Below, piece after piece: positions 1 to 10,000 of a stretch of DNA of 64,000 bases (the stretch's first letter is position 1; each line of letters opens with the position of its first letter). The notes below the pieces were generated by a model, which did not search any database, had not been told where the DNA came from, and saw nothing but the letters and a program-made list of their open reading frames with translations. This DNA comes from a virus. A program made the translations under genes and the position numbers. The stretch covers positions 53,470-117,469 of IMG/VR virus record IMGVR_UViG_3300030098_006179; one strand, given 5' to 3'.

Positions 1-399
1 CCCGCCGTTTTTATAAAAAATAACGGAGGCAGAAATGAACCTTGGGCACTTGGAGGAACAGATGTAACAAAAATTAATGCCAGAGCCATAATTTTATCTG
101 ATTCGGCATTTTCTTTGGATGCAGCCTGCGCAATAATGAAAGAAACTACTAGAAAATACGTACCAGTTATAAGCGATAATAATCTACCCTTTAATGCTCT
201 TGGAGTAGCTAAAGATGGTAGTATAGACTATGATAAACATATGACTCCGGGAATTGTTGATGCCGGAAGTGGTATGTATGTACAAGATGTGTCGGTTTCA
301 AAAATCATAGCAAACAGAGGAGATTTCAACAACTTAAACCCAGATGTGTTTTCGGCTTTTGTTGATTTCGACCTAGAATTACCACGTAATTTTAGGTAA
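1..399 (+). CDS. Virion protein, 5'-truncated
   Basis: The reading frame is open from the first base of the window and ends at TAA, so only the last 132 residues are visible and the true start lies upstream. The TTG near position 115 is not a convincing start because the frame is fully open before it. I do not recognise the family. The visible part is a mixed alpha/beta sequence ending in a charged tail. It sits directly upstream of the tail tube gene on the same strand, so a role in the tail, neck or tail completion is likely by position only. A short gap of about 80 bases, AT-rich and with a small TTTCC/GGAAA hairpin, separates it from the next gene. Confidence 0.7.
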   Translation, partial: PAVFIKNNGGRNEPWALGGTDVTKINARAIILSDSAFSLDAACAIMKETTRKYVPVISDNNLPFNALGVAKDGSIDYDKHMTPGIVDAGSGMYVQDVSVSKIIANRGDFNNLNPDVFSAFVDFDLELPRNFR

Positions 400-478
400 T
401 TTTTTAAAAAAAAGATATAAAAAACATTTCCCTAAAGGAAAAAGATAATGTAATATACAGCAAGAGGATTTTTTAATC

Positions 479-1600
479 ATGGCTAGAAAAAGAGTAATTT
501 ATCAATCAGAGGCACTATTTGTGTCGTCTACTGGCGGCATCGGTGATTATCCCGACGCCACTCCAGAAACTGGAGTACAAATCAGTCGTGTTCAGGAAGC
601 TAATTATAGTTTTGACATGAACCGTACTGACGTAAATCAATTTGGTAACTTGGCTGCTATTGACCGAGTTATCTTAGAACAACCAACAGTAAGTTTAGAT
701 TTTTCGTACTATGTCACCACTGGTGAGAACGAATCAAATCTAGGTTTTGATGTTGGTGGATCTAATTCCGCAATTCAAGGATTCCTTGACGGAACTACCG
801 ATATTAAAAACTATTACATTTACATTCAAGACGAAGGTAATGACGCCGCAGGCGGAACCGTTGGCAATGCTAAATGTATTGGTTTAGGTAACGGAACTTT
901 AACAAACTATACTATGGATGCCGCTGTAGGCGATATGCCTACCGCGAGTTTGACTGCCGAATGTTTCAATATGCGTTTCTATGACGGTGTTGGAGTTGTT
1001 GGCAACGGAGAACAAAAACCGTCTGTTAGCACAGAAGATGGAACCATGTTGGATGGTTACTTCTGGCTACCTCAACCTGCAAGTGGCGACACTTATTCAT
1101 GCTTGAGACATGGCGATATCTCTGCTACTATCTCTGGTACGCTGGGACTTGTAACTGGTGATCTTAAACTGCAAAACTTCAGCTTTGGTTTGGGTCTCGA
1201 TAGAGAGCCGATTCAGAAGCTTGGTTCTAAGTTTAACTTCTCTAGAGAAATCGTGTTCCCGATCACTCCTACCCTTAGCTTTGACGCTATCATGGGTGAT
1301 GTTACAGCTGCGAACTTGGCTGACCGTGTAAACACGAGCGATCCAGAAGTAGACATTATGGTTAGAATGAACAAGCCCGGAGGCGGCACGAGCGCGGTTG
1401 AAGAGGACTTTAGCTCAAACGCCCTTTCCTTATGGTTCAAGGGAGCCAAGCTTGATAACCAATCGTTCACTTCAAACATTGGAGACAACAAGACTGTTTC
1501 CATGAGTTGGAGTACTCAGGTTGGTAGTTCTTCAGACACTGTGCATAACGTGTACCTGTTCACGGGTAATAGCGCGTCCAACACAGCGTTTGGTTCTTAA
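479..1600 (+). CDS. Major tail tube protein (probable)
   Basis: A 373-residue, beta-rich protein with few charges and many Gly, Thr and Asn residues, typical of a tail tube subunit that stacks around the tape measure protein. It begins with a short basic leader and has alternating polar/hydrophobic strands throughout. The start ATG has an upstream AAGAGGA-like ribosome binding site. A perfect terminator follows its stop, as often seen after very highly expressed structural genes. The next four genes are a small protein, two chaperone-position proteins and the tape measure gene, which is the classic order for long-tailed phages. No sheath gene is seen in the window, so a non-contractile tail is favoured. 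The assignment is by context and composition, not by a catalytic motif. Confidence 0.68.
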   Translation: MARKRVIYQSEALFVSSTGGIGDYPDATPETGVQISRVQEANYSFDMNRTDVNQFGNLAAIDRVILEQPTVSLDFSYYVTTGENESNLGFDVGGSNSAIQGFLDGTTDIKNYYIYIQDEGNDAAGGTVGNAKCIGLGNGTLTNYTMDAAVGDMPTASLTAECFNMRFYDGVGVVGNGEQKPSVSTEDGTMLDGYFWLPQPASGDTYSCLRHGDISATISGTLGLVTGDLKLQNFSFGLGLDREPIQKLGSKFNFSREIVFPITPTLSFDAIMGDVTAANLADRVNTSDPEVDIMVRMNKPGGGTSAVEEDFSSNALSLWFKGAKLDNQSFTSNIGDNKTVSMSWSTQVGSSSDTVHNVYLFTGNSASNTAFGS

Positions 1601-1630
1601 GCCTTAGTAAATATAAAAGATTCTCTTTTG

Positions 1631-1660
1631 TCCCCCTCGTTTTTCGAGGGGGATTTTTTT
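1631..1660 (+). terminator. Rho-independent terminator after tail tube gene
   Basis: A perfect 9-bp stem (TCCCCCTCG pairing with CGAGGGGGA) closes a 5-base T loop and is followed directly by seven T residues. It lies about 30 bases after the tail tube stop codon. It would let the tail tube be made in excess over the downstream tape measure and tip proteins. Confidence 0.93.
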
Positions 1661-1715
1661 GTTTTTTTATATAAAATTGTGTACTATATAAAAGGAACAA
1701 GGTTTTTACTGGATA

Positions 1716-2000
1716 ATGGATAATTCTGAAAAAATTAAACAGGTCGTACTTTTTCAAACGAATAGATCAATAGTTAATTTTTATAAAAAACATTTAACTA
1801 TGATTGAAGATTTAAAAAGAGAACATCAATCTATGTTAAAAAAGGTTGAAAAAAAGACATCTAAAGAATTCTCTGAAAGTATTGATACTTTTGATGATGA
1901 TAAATATAATTATCTTAGAAAGAAAACTTTAGACAGTGGGAACGATATAATTAGAGAGTTAGAATCTAACTTAGAAAAATTGGATATAAGGATTAAATAA
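1716..2000 (+). CDS. Small coiled-coil hypothetical protein
   Basis: A 94-residue, highly charged protein, predicted by heptad-like spacing to be mostly helical or coiled-coil. The N-terminal half holds a basic stretch and the middle a short acidic segment. I do not recognise the family. It is the first gene after the tail tube terminator and ends one base before the next start, so it is probably co-translated with the chaperone-position genes. An AAGGAACAAGG sequence about 15 bases upstream may serve as a distant ribosome binding site. A tail-assembly role is inferred from position alone. Confidence 0.72.
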   Translation: MDNSEKIKQVVLFQTNRSIVNFYKKHLTMIEDLKREHQSMLKKVEKKTSKEFSESIDTFDDDKYNYLRKKTLDSGNDIIRELESNLEKLDIRIK

Positions 2001-2001
2001 T

Positions 2002-2991
2002 ATGGCTAAAAAAAATAAAAAACATCTTTTTGAATTTACGGTAAACAAAGAAGAAACCGTGAAGGAGTCTCATAGCGAGAAAAATGACAAGGGCGAAACC
2101 ATCACAACCGAAAAGGAAGTTACTAAACAGGTTCCTGTATATTTCAGTATAAAAAAACCAACACGAAGACTTTATGATGAAGCAGACCTTTTTTATTCTG
2201 TAAAACTTTCCGAAGGAATTAAAGCTGGTTTATTAACCAGAACTCTGCTTGAAAAAAGGTTTGAAAACGATGGAGGAATCTTTTCTGAGGGAGATAAGGA
2301 TAGGTATTTTGAATTATATAGATTGGTTTTTGAAAAAGAAAACGAGTTACAACAAATAGCTCTTAACTTAAAAAATTTAAAAGAGGAAGATAAAAACGAA
2401 AAGATTGCTGAAGTATATACAGAACTAACAATGTTGAGAAGAGATCTTCAGGAATATGAAACGTTATATTCTTCTTTGTTTGAACAAACTGCAGAAAACA
2501 GAGCAAAAAATTCAACTGTAATGTGGTGGGTTTTATTTTTAAGTCAATATAAAATGAGCGAAGGCGAAGATTATAAATCTGTTTTTGACGGAAGTAATTA
2601 TGATGCAAGAATTGAAAGCTATGATTTATATGAAGAAGCTGATGATGATTTCTGGGTGGAAGCAATCAAAAAATTAGTTTATTTTGTTAGTTTTTGGTAT
2701 TCAGGAAATGGTCAAACCGAAGAAGACTTTAAAGAAGCTGAAAAGTTTTACGATCAAGGAGACGAAGAAGGCGAAGAAGGCGAAGAAGGCGAAGAGGGTG
2801 AAGAAGGCGAGGAAGGTGAAGACGCAGAAAACGAGGGTGAAAATAAAGAGAAACAACCTAAAAAACGCGCCCCAAAGAAAAGAAAGCCAAGAAAAAAGAA
2901 AACCGACGAAGAACCTGCTAAAACAGAAGAGCCAGAAGAAAAGCCGGAAGAAAAGCCAGAAGAAACAGAAGAATCAAAGCAAGATGAATAA
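2002..2991 (+). CDS. Tail assembly chaperone-position protein with acidic/basic tail
   Basis: A 329-residue protein between tail tube and tape measure, the place where lambda G-like tail assembly chaperones lie. The N-terminal ~250 residues are helical and charged. From about residue 250 the protein becomes low-complexity: about six Glu-Glu-Gly units, then a Lys/Arg/Pro-rich patch, then a Glu/Lys/Pro-rich end. This acid-base-acid tail is probably disordered and could hold the hydrophobic tape measure protein in solution; that is inference. Its TAA overlaps the next ATG as TAATG, so the two proteins are translationally coupled. I see no recognisable catalytic motif. Confidence 0.75.
   Translation: MAKKNKKHLFEFTVNKEETVKESHSEKNDKGETITTEKEVTKQVPVYFSIKKPTRRLYDEADLFYSVKLSEGIKAGLLTRTLLEKRFENDGGIFSEGDKDRYFELYRLVFEKENELQQIALNLKNLKEEDKNEKIAEVYTELTMLRRDLQEYETLYSSLFEQTAENRAKNSTVMWWVLFLSQYKMSEGEDYKSVFDGSNYDARIESYDLYEEADDDFWVEAIKKLVYFVSFWYSGNGQTEEDFKEAEKFYDQGDEEGEEGEEGEEGEEGEEGEDAENEGENKEKQPKKRAPKKRKPRKKKTDEEPAKTEEPEEKPEEKPEETEESKQDE
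2761..2826 (+). repeat. GAAGAAGGC-type 9-base tandem repeat
   Basis: About seven imperfect copies of a 9-base unit encode Glu-Glu-Gly repeats in the 3' part of the chaperone-position gene. Third-position differences (GGC/GGT, GAA/GAG) show the protein sequence is conserved more than the DNA, so the repeat is probably selected at protein level. Such a tract can vary in length by slippage. Confidence 0.85.
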
Positions 2992-3992
2992 TGTCGGTAC
3001 AAGCCAAACAAGAGTTTTCTTTATGTAGAAAATTATATAAAGATATAATTAATGGATATTCATATATACCATATCACAAGATATATGTAAAACACTTCAA
3101 AGAAATAGATATTGGAGAAATAAACGAATCCAAACAACGAATAATTGAAGAAACAAAAGAAAAGGGACTTCTTGGAGAAAAAGAAAAAATTGAGATGCTA
3201 ATAGAAAGCGGTCACTGGTCGCAGGATAAAGAAAATCAAATACAGAGTTTAGAAGAACAAATAGCAAATCAGAAACAAGCAAAAACTAAACTTTTTGTTA
3301 AATCTCAATTAGATGCGGTTCAACGTCAAATAGATCAAAAACAAGAAAAATTAGAAGAACTCCTTCAAGAAAAATTTTCAATTTTAGGACTAACTGTCGA
3401 ATCTTTTTCAGAAAAAAAATCCTCGGAAGAAGTGATTAGGTTCGCTCTTTTTAAAGATAAAGATTTTGAAATACCTTTATATACAGAAGAAGAATATGAA
3501 GAATTAGAACAAAACGAATTAGAAACTTTAATTTCTATATATTCACAAGTTTTGGGTGAATTTTCTGAACATAGAGTCAAAATGGTTTCTGCGGCAACAT
3601 TTTTTATGAACACTTTAATGTTGTGCAAAAATAACCCTTTTACTTTCTTTGGTAAGCCAGCTTGTCAATTAACTAATCTACAAATGGAAATGTTTTCTCA
3701 TGGATTATCTTATAAAAACGTTTTAGAAAAAGGGAATACTCCATCTCCAGAGATATCTCTAAATTTAGAACAAATGGTAGAGTGGTATGAATCTGCAGGA
3801 AACATACAAAAACTAACAGAAAAAGCAAAAGATAGAGACGGAAGTACAGTAATGGGTGCCACTAAAAAAGAATTAAGAATAATGAATGAAGGAAATGAAG
3901 TTATTGATTTAGCCAAAGAAGCAGAGAAAAAAGGTGGCACATTAGATATGCAAGATTTCGTTAGAATTCATTCGCAGAACAAGCAAGTTTAA
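2991..3992 (+). CDS. Second tail assembly chaperone-position protein
   Basis: A 333-residue protein starting within the stop codon of the previous gene (TAATG). Residues ~35-130 are a long charged helical or coiled-coil segment containing a G-H-W-S motif followed by Glu/Gln/Lys heptads; the C-terminal half is more globular. It lies immediately before the tape measure gene, where a lambda GT-like partner would be expected. Unlike lambda, there is no usable -1 frameshift: the frame has a TGA two codons before this ATG. Separate, coupled translation is therefore more likely. A partnership with the upstream protein is inferred. No enzyme motif is seen. Confidence 0.75.
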   Translation: MSVQAKQEFSLCRKLYKDIINGYSYIPYHKIYVKHFKEIDIGEINESKQRIIEETKEKGLLGEKEKIEMLIESGHWSQDKENQIQSLEEQIANQKQAKTKLFVKSQLDAVQRQIDQKQEKLEELLQEKFSILGLTVESFSEKKSSEEVIRFALFKDKDFEIPLYTEEEYEELEQNELETLISIYSQVLGEFSEHRVKMVSAATFFMNTLMLCKNNPFTFFGKPACQLTNLQMEMFSHGLSYKNVLEKGNTPSPEISLNLEQMVEWYESAGNIQKLTEKAKDRDGSTVMGATKKELRIMNEGNEVIDLAKEAEKKGGTLDMQDFVRIHSQNKQV

Positions 3993-4042
3993 GTGTAATA
4001 TCAGTCGTAAACTCCTGTATTTAAGGAAAAAGGAATAGGTGA

Positions 4043-7000
4043 ATGGCTAGAGATATTTTACTGTCTGCTGAGTTAGATCTCAAGCGGATTAACGCTCAAA
4101 TTAAGAAACTTGAAAACAAGAAAATAAACTTGTTTTCAGGAGACGCTAGAAAATTACAAAAATTTCAGCAACCCTTGGGGAAAATTGTTGGAACCCTTGG
4201 GGAATTCGAAAAATCATTAGAAGCTTCTAATGCTCGTGTTATTGCCTTCGGTGCTTCGGCTGGCGCAATTTACGCAGTGCAACGCGCTGTTGCTCATGCT
4301 TTCAGATCTTTTGTTGACGTAGAAAAAACATTAAAAGATATTAATGTAATTTTAGGAGCAACGTCTGGCAATTTAAAAAAGTTTGGAAACGAGTTATTTG
4401 AAATAAGCAAAAAAACAGGAACAGGATTTAAAGATGTAGCCGAAGCTGCAACCGAACTTTCAAGACAAGGTTTAGGAGTAAGTGAAACTCTTAAAAGAAC
4501 CAGCAATGCTCTTACCCTCGCAAAGCTTTCTGGAATGGACGCTAAGAGTTCGGTAGAAGCTTTAACCGCAGCCATAAACAGTTTTAATAAAGCCGCTTTA
4601 ACATCTACTCAGATAACCAATAAACTTGCCAATGTTGATGCTAAGTTTGCTGTTAGTTCTCAAGATTTAGCTGAAGCTATTAAGCGTGTTGCTAGTAGTG
4701 CTCAAAGTGCTGGAGTATCTTTTGACGAGTTAGTAGCATCAGTTACAGCCGCACAACAAATGACTGCCCGTGGTGGTAACGTTATTGGTAACTCGCTCAA
4801 AACTATTTTTACAAGAGTCCAAAGACCTAGAGTAATAAGAGATTTAGAAAAACTTGGAGTAGCAGTTAAAGACGCTCAGGGAGTTATGCTACCCACCATG
4901 AAAATATTGAAAAATATGGCAGTGGAATTTGATAACTTGGGCAAATCTCAAAAAGCTCAAGCTGCAGAAATGGTTGGTGGAGTATTTCAAGTTAATATTT
5001 TAAAGGCTGTACTATCAGATTTAAATAAAGAATTTTCAGTTTATAACAGTGCCCTCAAAGCATCAACTAATGCAACTGACGAAGCTCAAAGAAGAATTGC
5101 AGAATTAACTAAAACTTTTGCTGGGTTAATGAACGAAACTCAAGCGAACATAACTCAACTTGGCGCATCTGTAGCAAAAATGACTTTAGAGCCAGCGGCA
5201 AGAAAAGTTTTAGAGAGCTTTAATAGCGCTTTTGAAAAAGGTCAAAAATCAGAATCTATAGGTGCTGATATTGGAAAGGGAATGCTTAAAGGCCTTGGAA
5301 CATTTTTGGCTGGCCCGGGATTAGCAATAGGCGCTGTTGCATTTGTTAAATTATTTGGAAAACTAACTTCATTTGCCAAAGACGCATTCCAAAGTATAAT
5401 GGGATTAAATAGAGCGCAACAACAACAAGCAGATACTCAAAAACAAATTTATGAAATTTTAAGAAAAAATCCAGACATATTAAGTAAAATACAACAAGGA
5501 GAAACTAACATAGCTAAAGTTCATGATATAATTTTAGATAAAATACAAGCGGAGAATCTAGCGCTTCAAGCACAGCAAAAACTCATAACTACCCTTGGGT
5601 CATCCGTAGGAATTGGTAATGCAAGTGCAAGAACTCGCACTGCCCAAAGAAAACTGGGAACATCAATTGGAGAAACCTCAAGTCATGGTTTTAATTCTGG
5701 TTCCGCAAAAGAATTTTTTGGAATGATCTCGGGAGGATACAGCAAAAAAGCTTTGCGTGATCCCGGCATAAAACAAACCACTTTGAGTGATGGCAAAAAA
5801 TCAGTAAAATCATTCATAAACAAACATGAAGATCAATATTCATTTACTAATTCAAAAGGTAAAAAAGTTGATATGGTGTTTCCAGAAAAAGGAAGCAAAG
5901 CTTATAAACAATTCATTAAAAATATAAATTCTTCAGGAGGGTTTGTTCCTAACTTTGCTCCAAGAAGAGGAAGATACTATGACTTTGATGAAACTTTAGG
6001 AACCTATGGCCCACAAGTTAGATCAAAAGATTTGTTTGATCCAAGATCGGCAGGATTAGCTAGTCCAACTCCATTAGCCAAACAATTAGGCGGAAAAACT
6101 ATAAAAGTTTTAACGGCAAGAGATGTAAAAGCAACCGAACCAATTGCATCAAAACTTAAAAGCTGGGGTATAGAAGTTGAAAAAATTCTTACTACAGCTA
6201 ATATGTTTAGGGATTTAAAAATATCATCAGATGGTTCTGGCAAGATTGTAAGAAATCCATCTAGAACCGGAAGAATGAAAGGGTACAGAAATCTAAACCC
6301 TGCAGAGAAAAAAGCTTTACTTCTTCAAAGAATGCAAAAGAAATTCGGTGGACAGTTTAGTTTAACCGATGACGCAGCAGCAAATATACAAGCTATTAAA
6401 GCGTTAAAGAATCCAAATATAACTGGAGAACTTTATAAATTTGCCGGTCAACACGCTGGCAGAGGAAGCGGTAACGCTAGAGGATTTGTTCCAAACTTTT
6501 CTAAATTTTCTAGACCCTCAAGAAACAGGTCTGACGATGTTCAAAAACAGATAGCTGATGAATTTGCAGCATTAACTGGAACACCATATACAAGAAAAGG
6601 TGGAAGATACAGCTTCCCAAGAGGAACAAGTGTTGATGGACAAACTTTTTCAACTTGGGCAAGAACAGGTGGCGGCGGCGGCACCGTCGCAGGCAAAGCA
6701 AAAACAAAAGAGATGATTGACCAAGGTAGAATGCTTCAATTTGGTGATCACAAATCTGCAATGCTTGTGCCTCGTGAGGGATATAAAAAAATATCAGATG
6801 GTTTTAGAGGTATGGACCTTGGTAAAAAGGGTCCACAAGATGATATCGTAGTCCATTTCCCTATTGCTGCTTTAAACACGCCCGTTGCAAAAAAGGGAGA
6901 AGAGACAGCTTTCATAAAAGAAATGGAAACCAAAGCTAAGGATTATGCTTTTGCTATTGGGAAAGCTATAGGCAATGCATCAGGAACAAAAGTTACAAAA

Positions 7001-10000
7001 GATTTAATAAGCAAAGAAGTAGGAAATGTTAAAGGTTTTGAAGGTTCAATAGCGGGCGCGGCAGGATCCGCATTAGAAGTAGCTTCAAGAGCAGGATTTG
7101 GATTTGAAGCTGATAAACAGGTTAGACACGGCGCAGATTTTGATGTTACTTCAAATAATATAGGAAAAGTTAAAGATTATTTTCAGGGTCTTCCCGGCGC
7201 AACGAGACTAGCAGATTTAAAAATACAAGATAGCCCGGGTAATAGAGAAAGTATGATGAAAAAAATACTCAAGCTTGAGTATGGAGTTACTAGTAAAGAC
7301 GCGTTAGAAAAGAAATTAGGAATAAAATCAGCAGCTTCTGGATTTAATTCTAAAGAAGCTAAAAGAGCAATGGTTGCTGAAGCAATGGCTGGAGCCGATC
7401 CAGAATTCAGAACATCACCATTCCCACACGTTGCAGATAAAAGAACTCAAAAAACTTTTAAAGATGTTTTAAAAGATCATCCAAATTTAGGCGAGGCGAT
7501 TAAAAATTCCAGAAAACAACAATCATTTGTTCCAAATTTTGCTCCGCCACCCACGCCCGGATCAGCCTATGACCCCAACCTTAGAGCCGGATTAGGAACA
7601 GCTATTTTAGGTGGAGACTTAAAACTTCAAATGAAAGATTGGGGGCAAAGAATAATGGCTTTGGGTAAAAGTGCTCAAACTTTAGAAAAAGAGCAAAGAG
7701 AGCTAACATCAGAAATAGCAAAAGCAGAAAGGTTATACGGTACACATAGTCGAGAAGTTGCAGAGCTTACAGCAAAGCAAGACAAAGTTTCACAACAGCT
7801 AGATAGAAGAGTTAGAATTGATAAAGTTCAAACAAAGAGATCAGAAAAAATGTCTACTTTTATGCAAAGATACGAAAGATCGCAAACCAAAATGTTAACT
7901 GCCTCTTTTGTTCTTCCGCAAGCAATGGGAATTTTGTCAGAAACTCTAGCTAAGGGTAGCCCAAAAGCACAAAAAAGTATAAATGCTATTTCTAGTTCCA
8001 TGTCAACGGGCGCAGCCGTAGTGGGAATGATCCCCGGTCCGGCAGGAATGGTTGCGGGCGCATTGGCTGCTGTTGGCGGATCAGCATATGGACTAATAAA
8101 AGCTCAAACAGATTTGGGAGCAGAATACGATAAGAGGGCAGAAAAATCAAAAGAAGAATCTACATTATTCTCTGACGCGAGTTCTAAATATTTAAGCGCG
8201 CTTGAAGCAGCGCAAGGAGCTTACGATAGAGATGCAGAAGGCAGAACGAAGTCCGAAGAACAAATACGTAAAATTTATGACAAATTAGAACAATCTCTTA
8301 GAGATGTACCTGAAGCTTATCGTTCGGAAATAGCATCTATTTCAAATCTCAATGAAGCCAGAGAATTTGCAGCAAAAACTAATTATGAATTAGCAGAAAA
8401 GGCTAAAAGAGATGAAGAAGCCAAAAACATGAAAGATAAAATCAACGAACTCAAAGGTGCTGGAAAATATGTTTCAGCAACCGACATGTTTTCGGGTCCA
8501 AATGATTTTGTTGAAGCTATATTAAAGCTAGGAGGAAATAAGCTTACTGACGCGTTTTCAGAAAACAGAGGTCTTCTTTCTGATGCAGACTCAATGAAAG
8601 ATATAGTTAAGACTTTAAGAGATATTGACGCAATAAGTGAAGGGCAAGCAGAAGTTCTTTCAAGAATAAACGAAGTAGGCGAGCTTGAAGTAGTAAATGG
8701 AAAAAATGTATTTAAAGTTTTGGACGAAAGATTAGAAGGAAAAAGTGATTATAATAAAAGAAATAAAGTAACAGCGGAGTTACTAAAAAATTCCAATTAC
8801 CAAAGGTCTCTTGCTCTTCAACAAATAGAGCAATCTAGAGAACAATCTAAACTGTTGAGAGAACAACTATTAGCTTTAAGTGCTTTTGGTAAATCGTTTA
8901 GAACAAGCGTGGCGGAAGATAAAAAACAATTAAGTTTAGCAAAAGCCAAAGGTGCCATTGATCTTGGTTCAGATTATTTAACGACTGACTCAAAAAGAGA
9001 ATATCAGTATATGATTGATGCTGCTGAAGTCAATATAGAAGCCTCAAGAAAATCCAATGTTAGTGTTGCCAAAAATTTTGATTCTTTAACAAGAAAAATC
9101 AACGAAACTTTAAGCAAAGCTGCTGCATCTCAGACTGTTGGTGCTCGTGGTATAGAATCTGACGCTTATGCGTCTAGTGAAGCTATACGAGCCGCAAACG
9201 ACCAAGTAATAAAATATACAAGTTCAACAGGGGACGTTACGGGAAACAATATACAACAATTGAATTCTGGATTGTTAAATCTAGTTGATGGTTTTGATGG
9301 ATTAAGTGATTCTCTCAGACAGGAATTAAGAAATCAAATTAAAATATCACAAACTCAAACCACTCAAACTTTAGCGGAAAACGAAAGGTTGAGAAGAAAT
9401 AATTTAGAAGTTCTAAAATTAAATAAAAGTTTTGAGGAACAAAAAGCCATATTCTCAGAATTAAAATCTGCATTTGGTGGAATAGATTCATTTATCAAAG
9501 GTGGAGAAGGTAGCGCATTTGCTCCAAATGAAAGACTGTGGGAATCTTTGCAGTTGATGCAGCCCTATCTATCAAATACGACTTTGGGTAAAGTTGGAGC
9601 ACAGCAAGACTATGCACGAGGAATGCTCGGAGTAACTAAAGAAATATTAAATTTGGTTCCAAATGCAACTTCCCAAAACAAAGACATAAGAAGACAAATG
9701 TCACAGCAACTTCTTCCTGTGATGACCGATGTATATAAAAAGCAAATAGATGATCAAATATACGCCATTCAAAATTTAGGATACAATACTCCAGTTGCAG
9801 GTTTAGCAAATTCCTTAAGAGATTTAAATCCTGAAGCTATGGCAAGAGCGCAAATTGACAGTTTCTTAAAAGGAGATGAAATGCCAAAACATCTGCAAGA
9901 CATGGTTGCAGAACTTCAAGAAAGAAACAATCAATTAGGTTTTTCTGGAATGAAAAACGCATTCAGAGAAGGAATTGATAATTCCATAATGATGGAGAGA

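Noticed and set aside
2985-2991. -1 programmed frameshift joining the two chaperone-position genes
   Set aside because: TGA at 2985-2987 closes the target frame just before the ATG and no slippery heptamer lies between it and the stop.
2684-3028. Lys-rich 114-residue ORF overlapping the chaperone-position genes
   Set aside because: It is the other-frame reading of the GAA/GGC repeat and of the Lys/Arg-rich tail; it has no start signal and no family-like composition.
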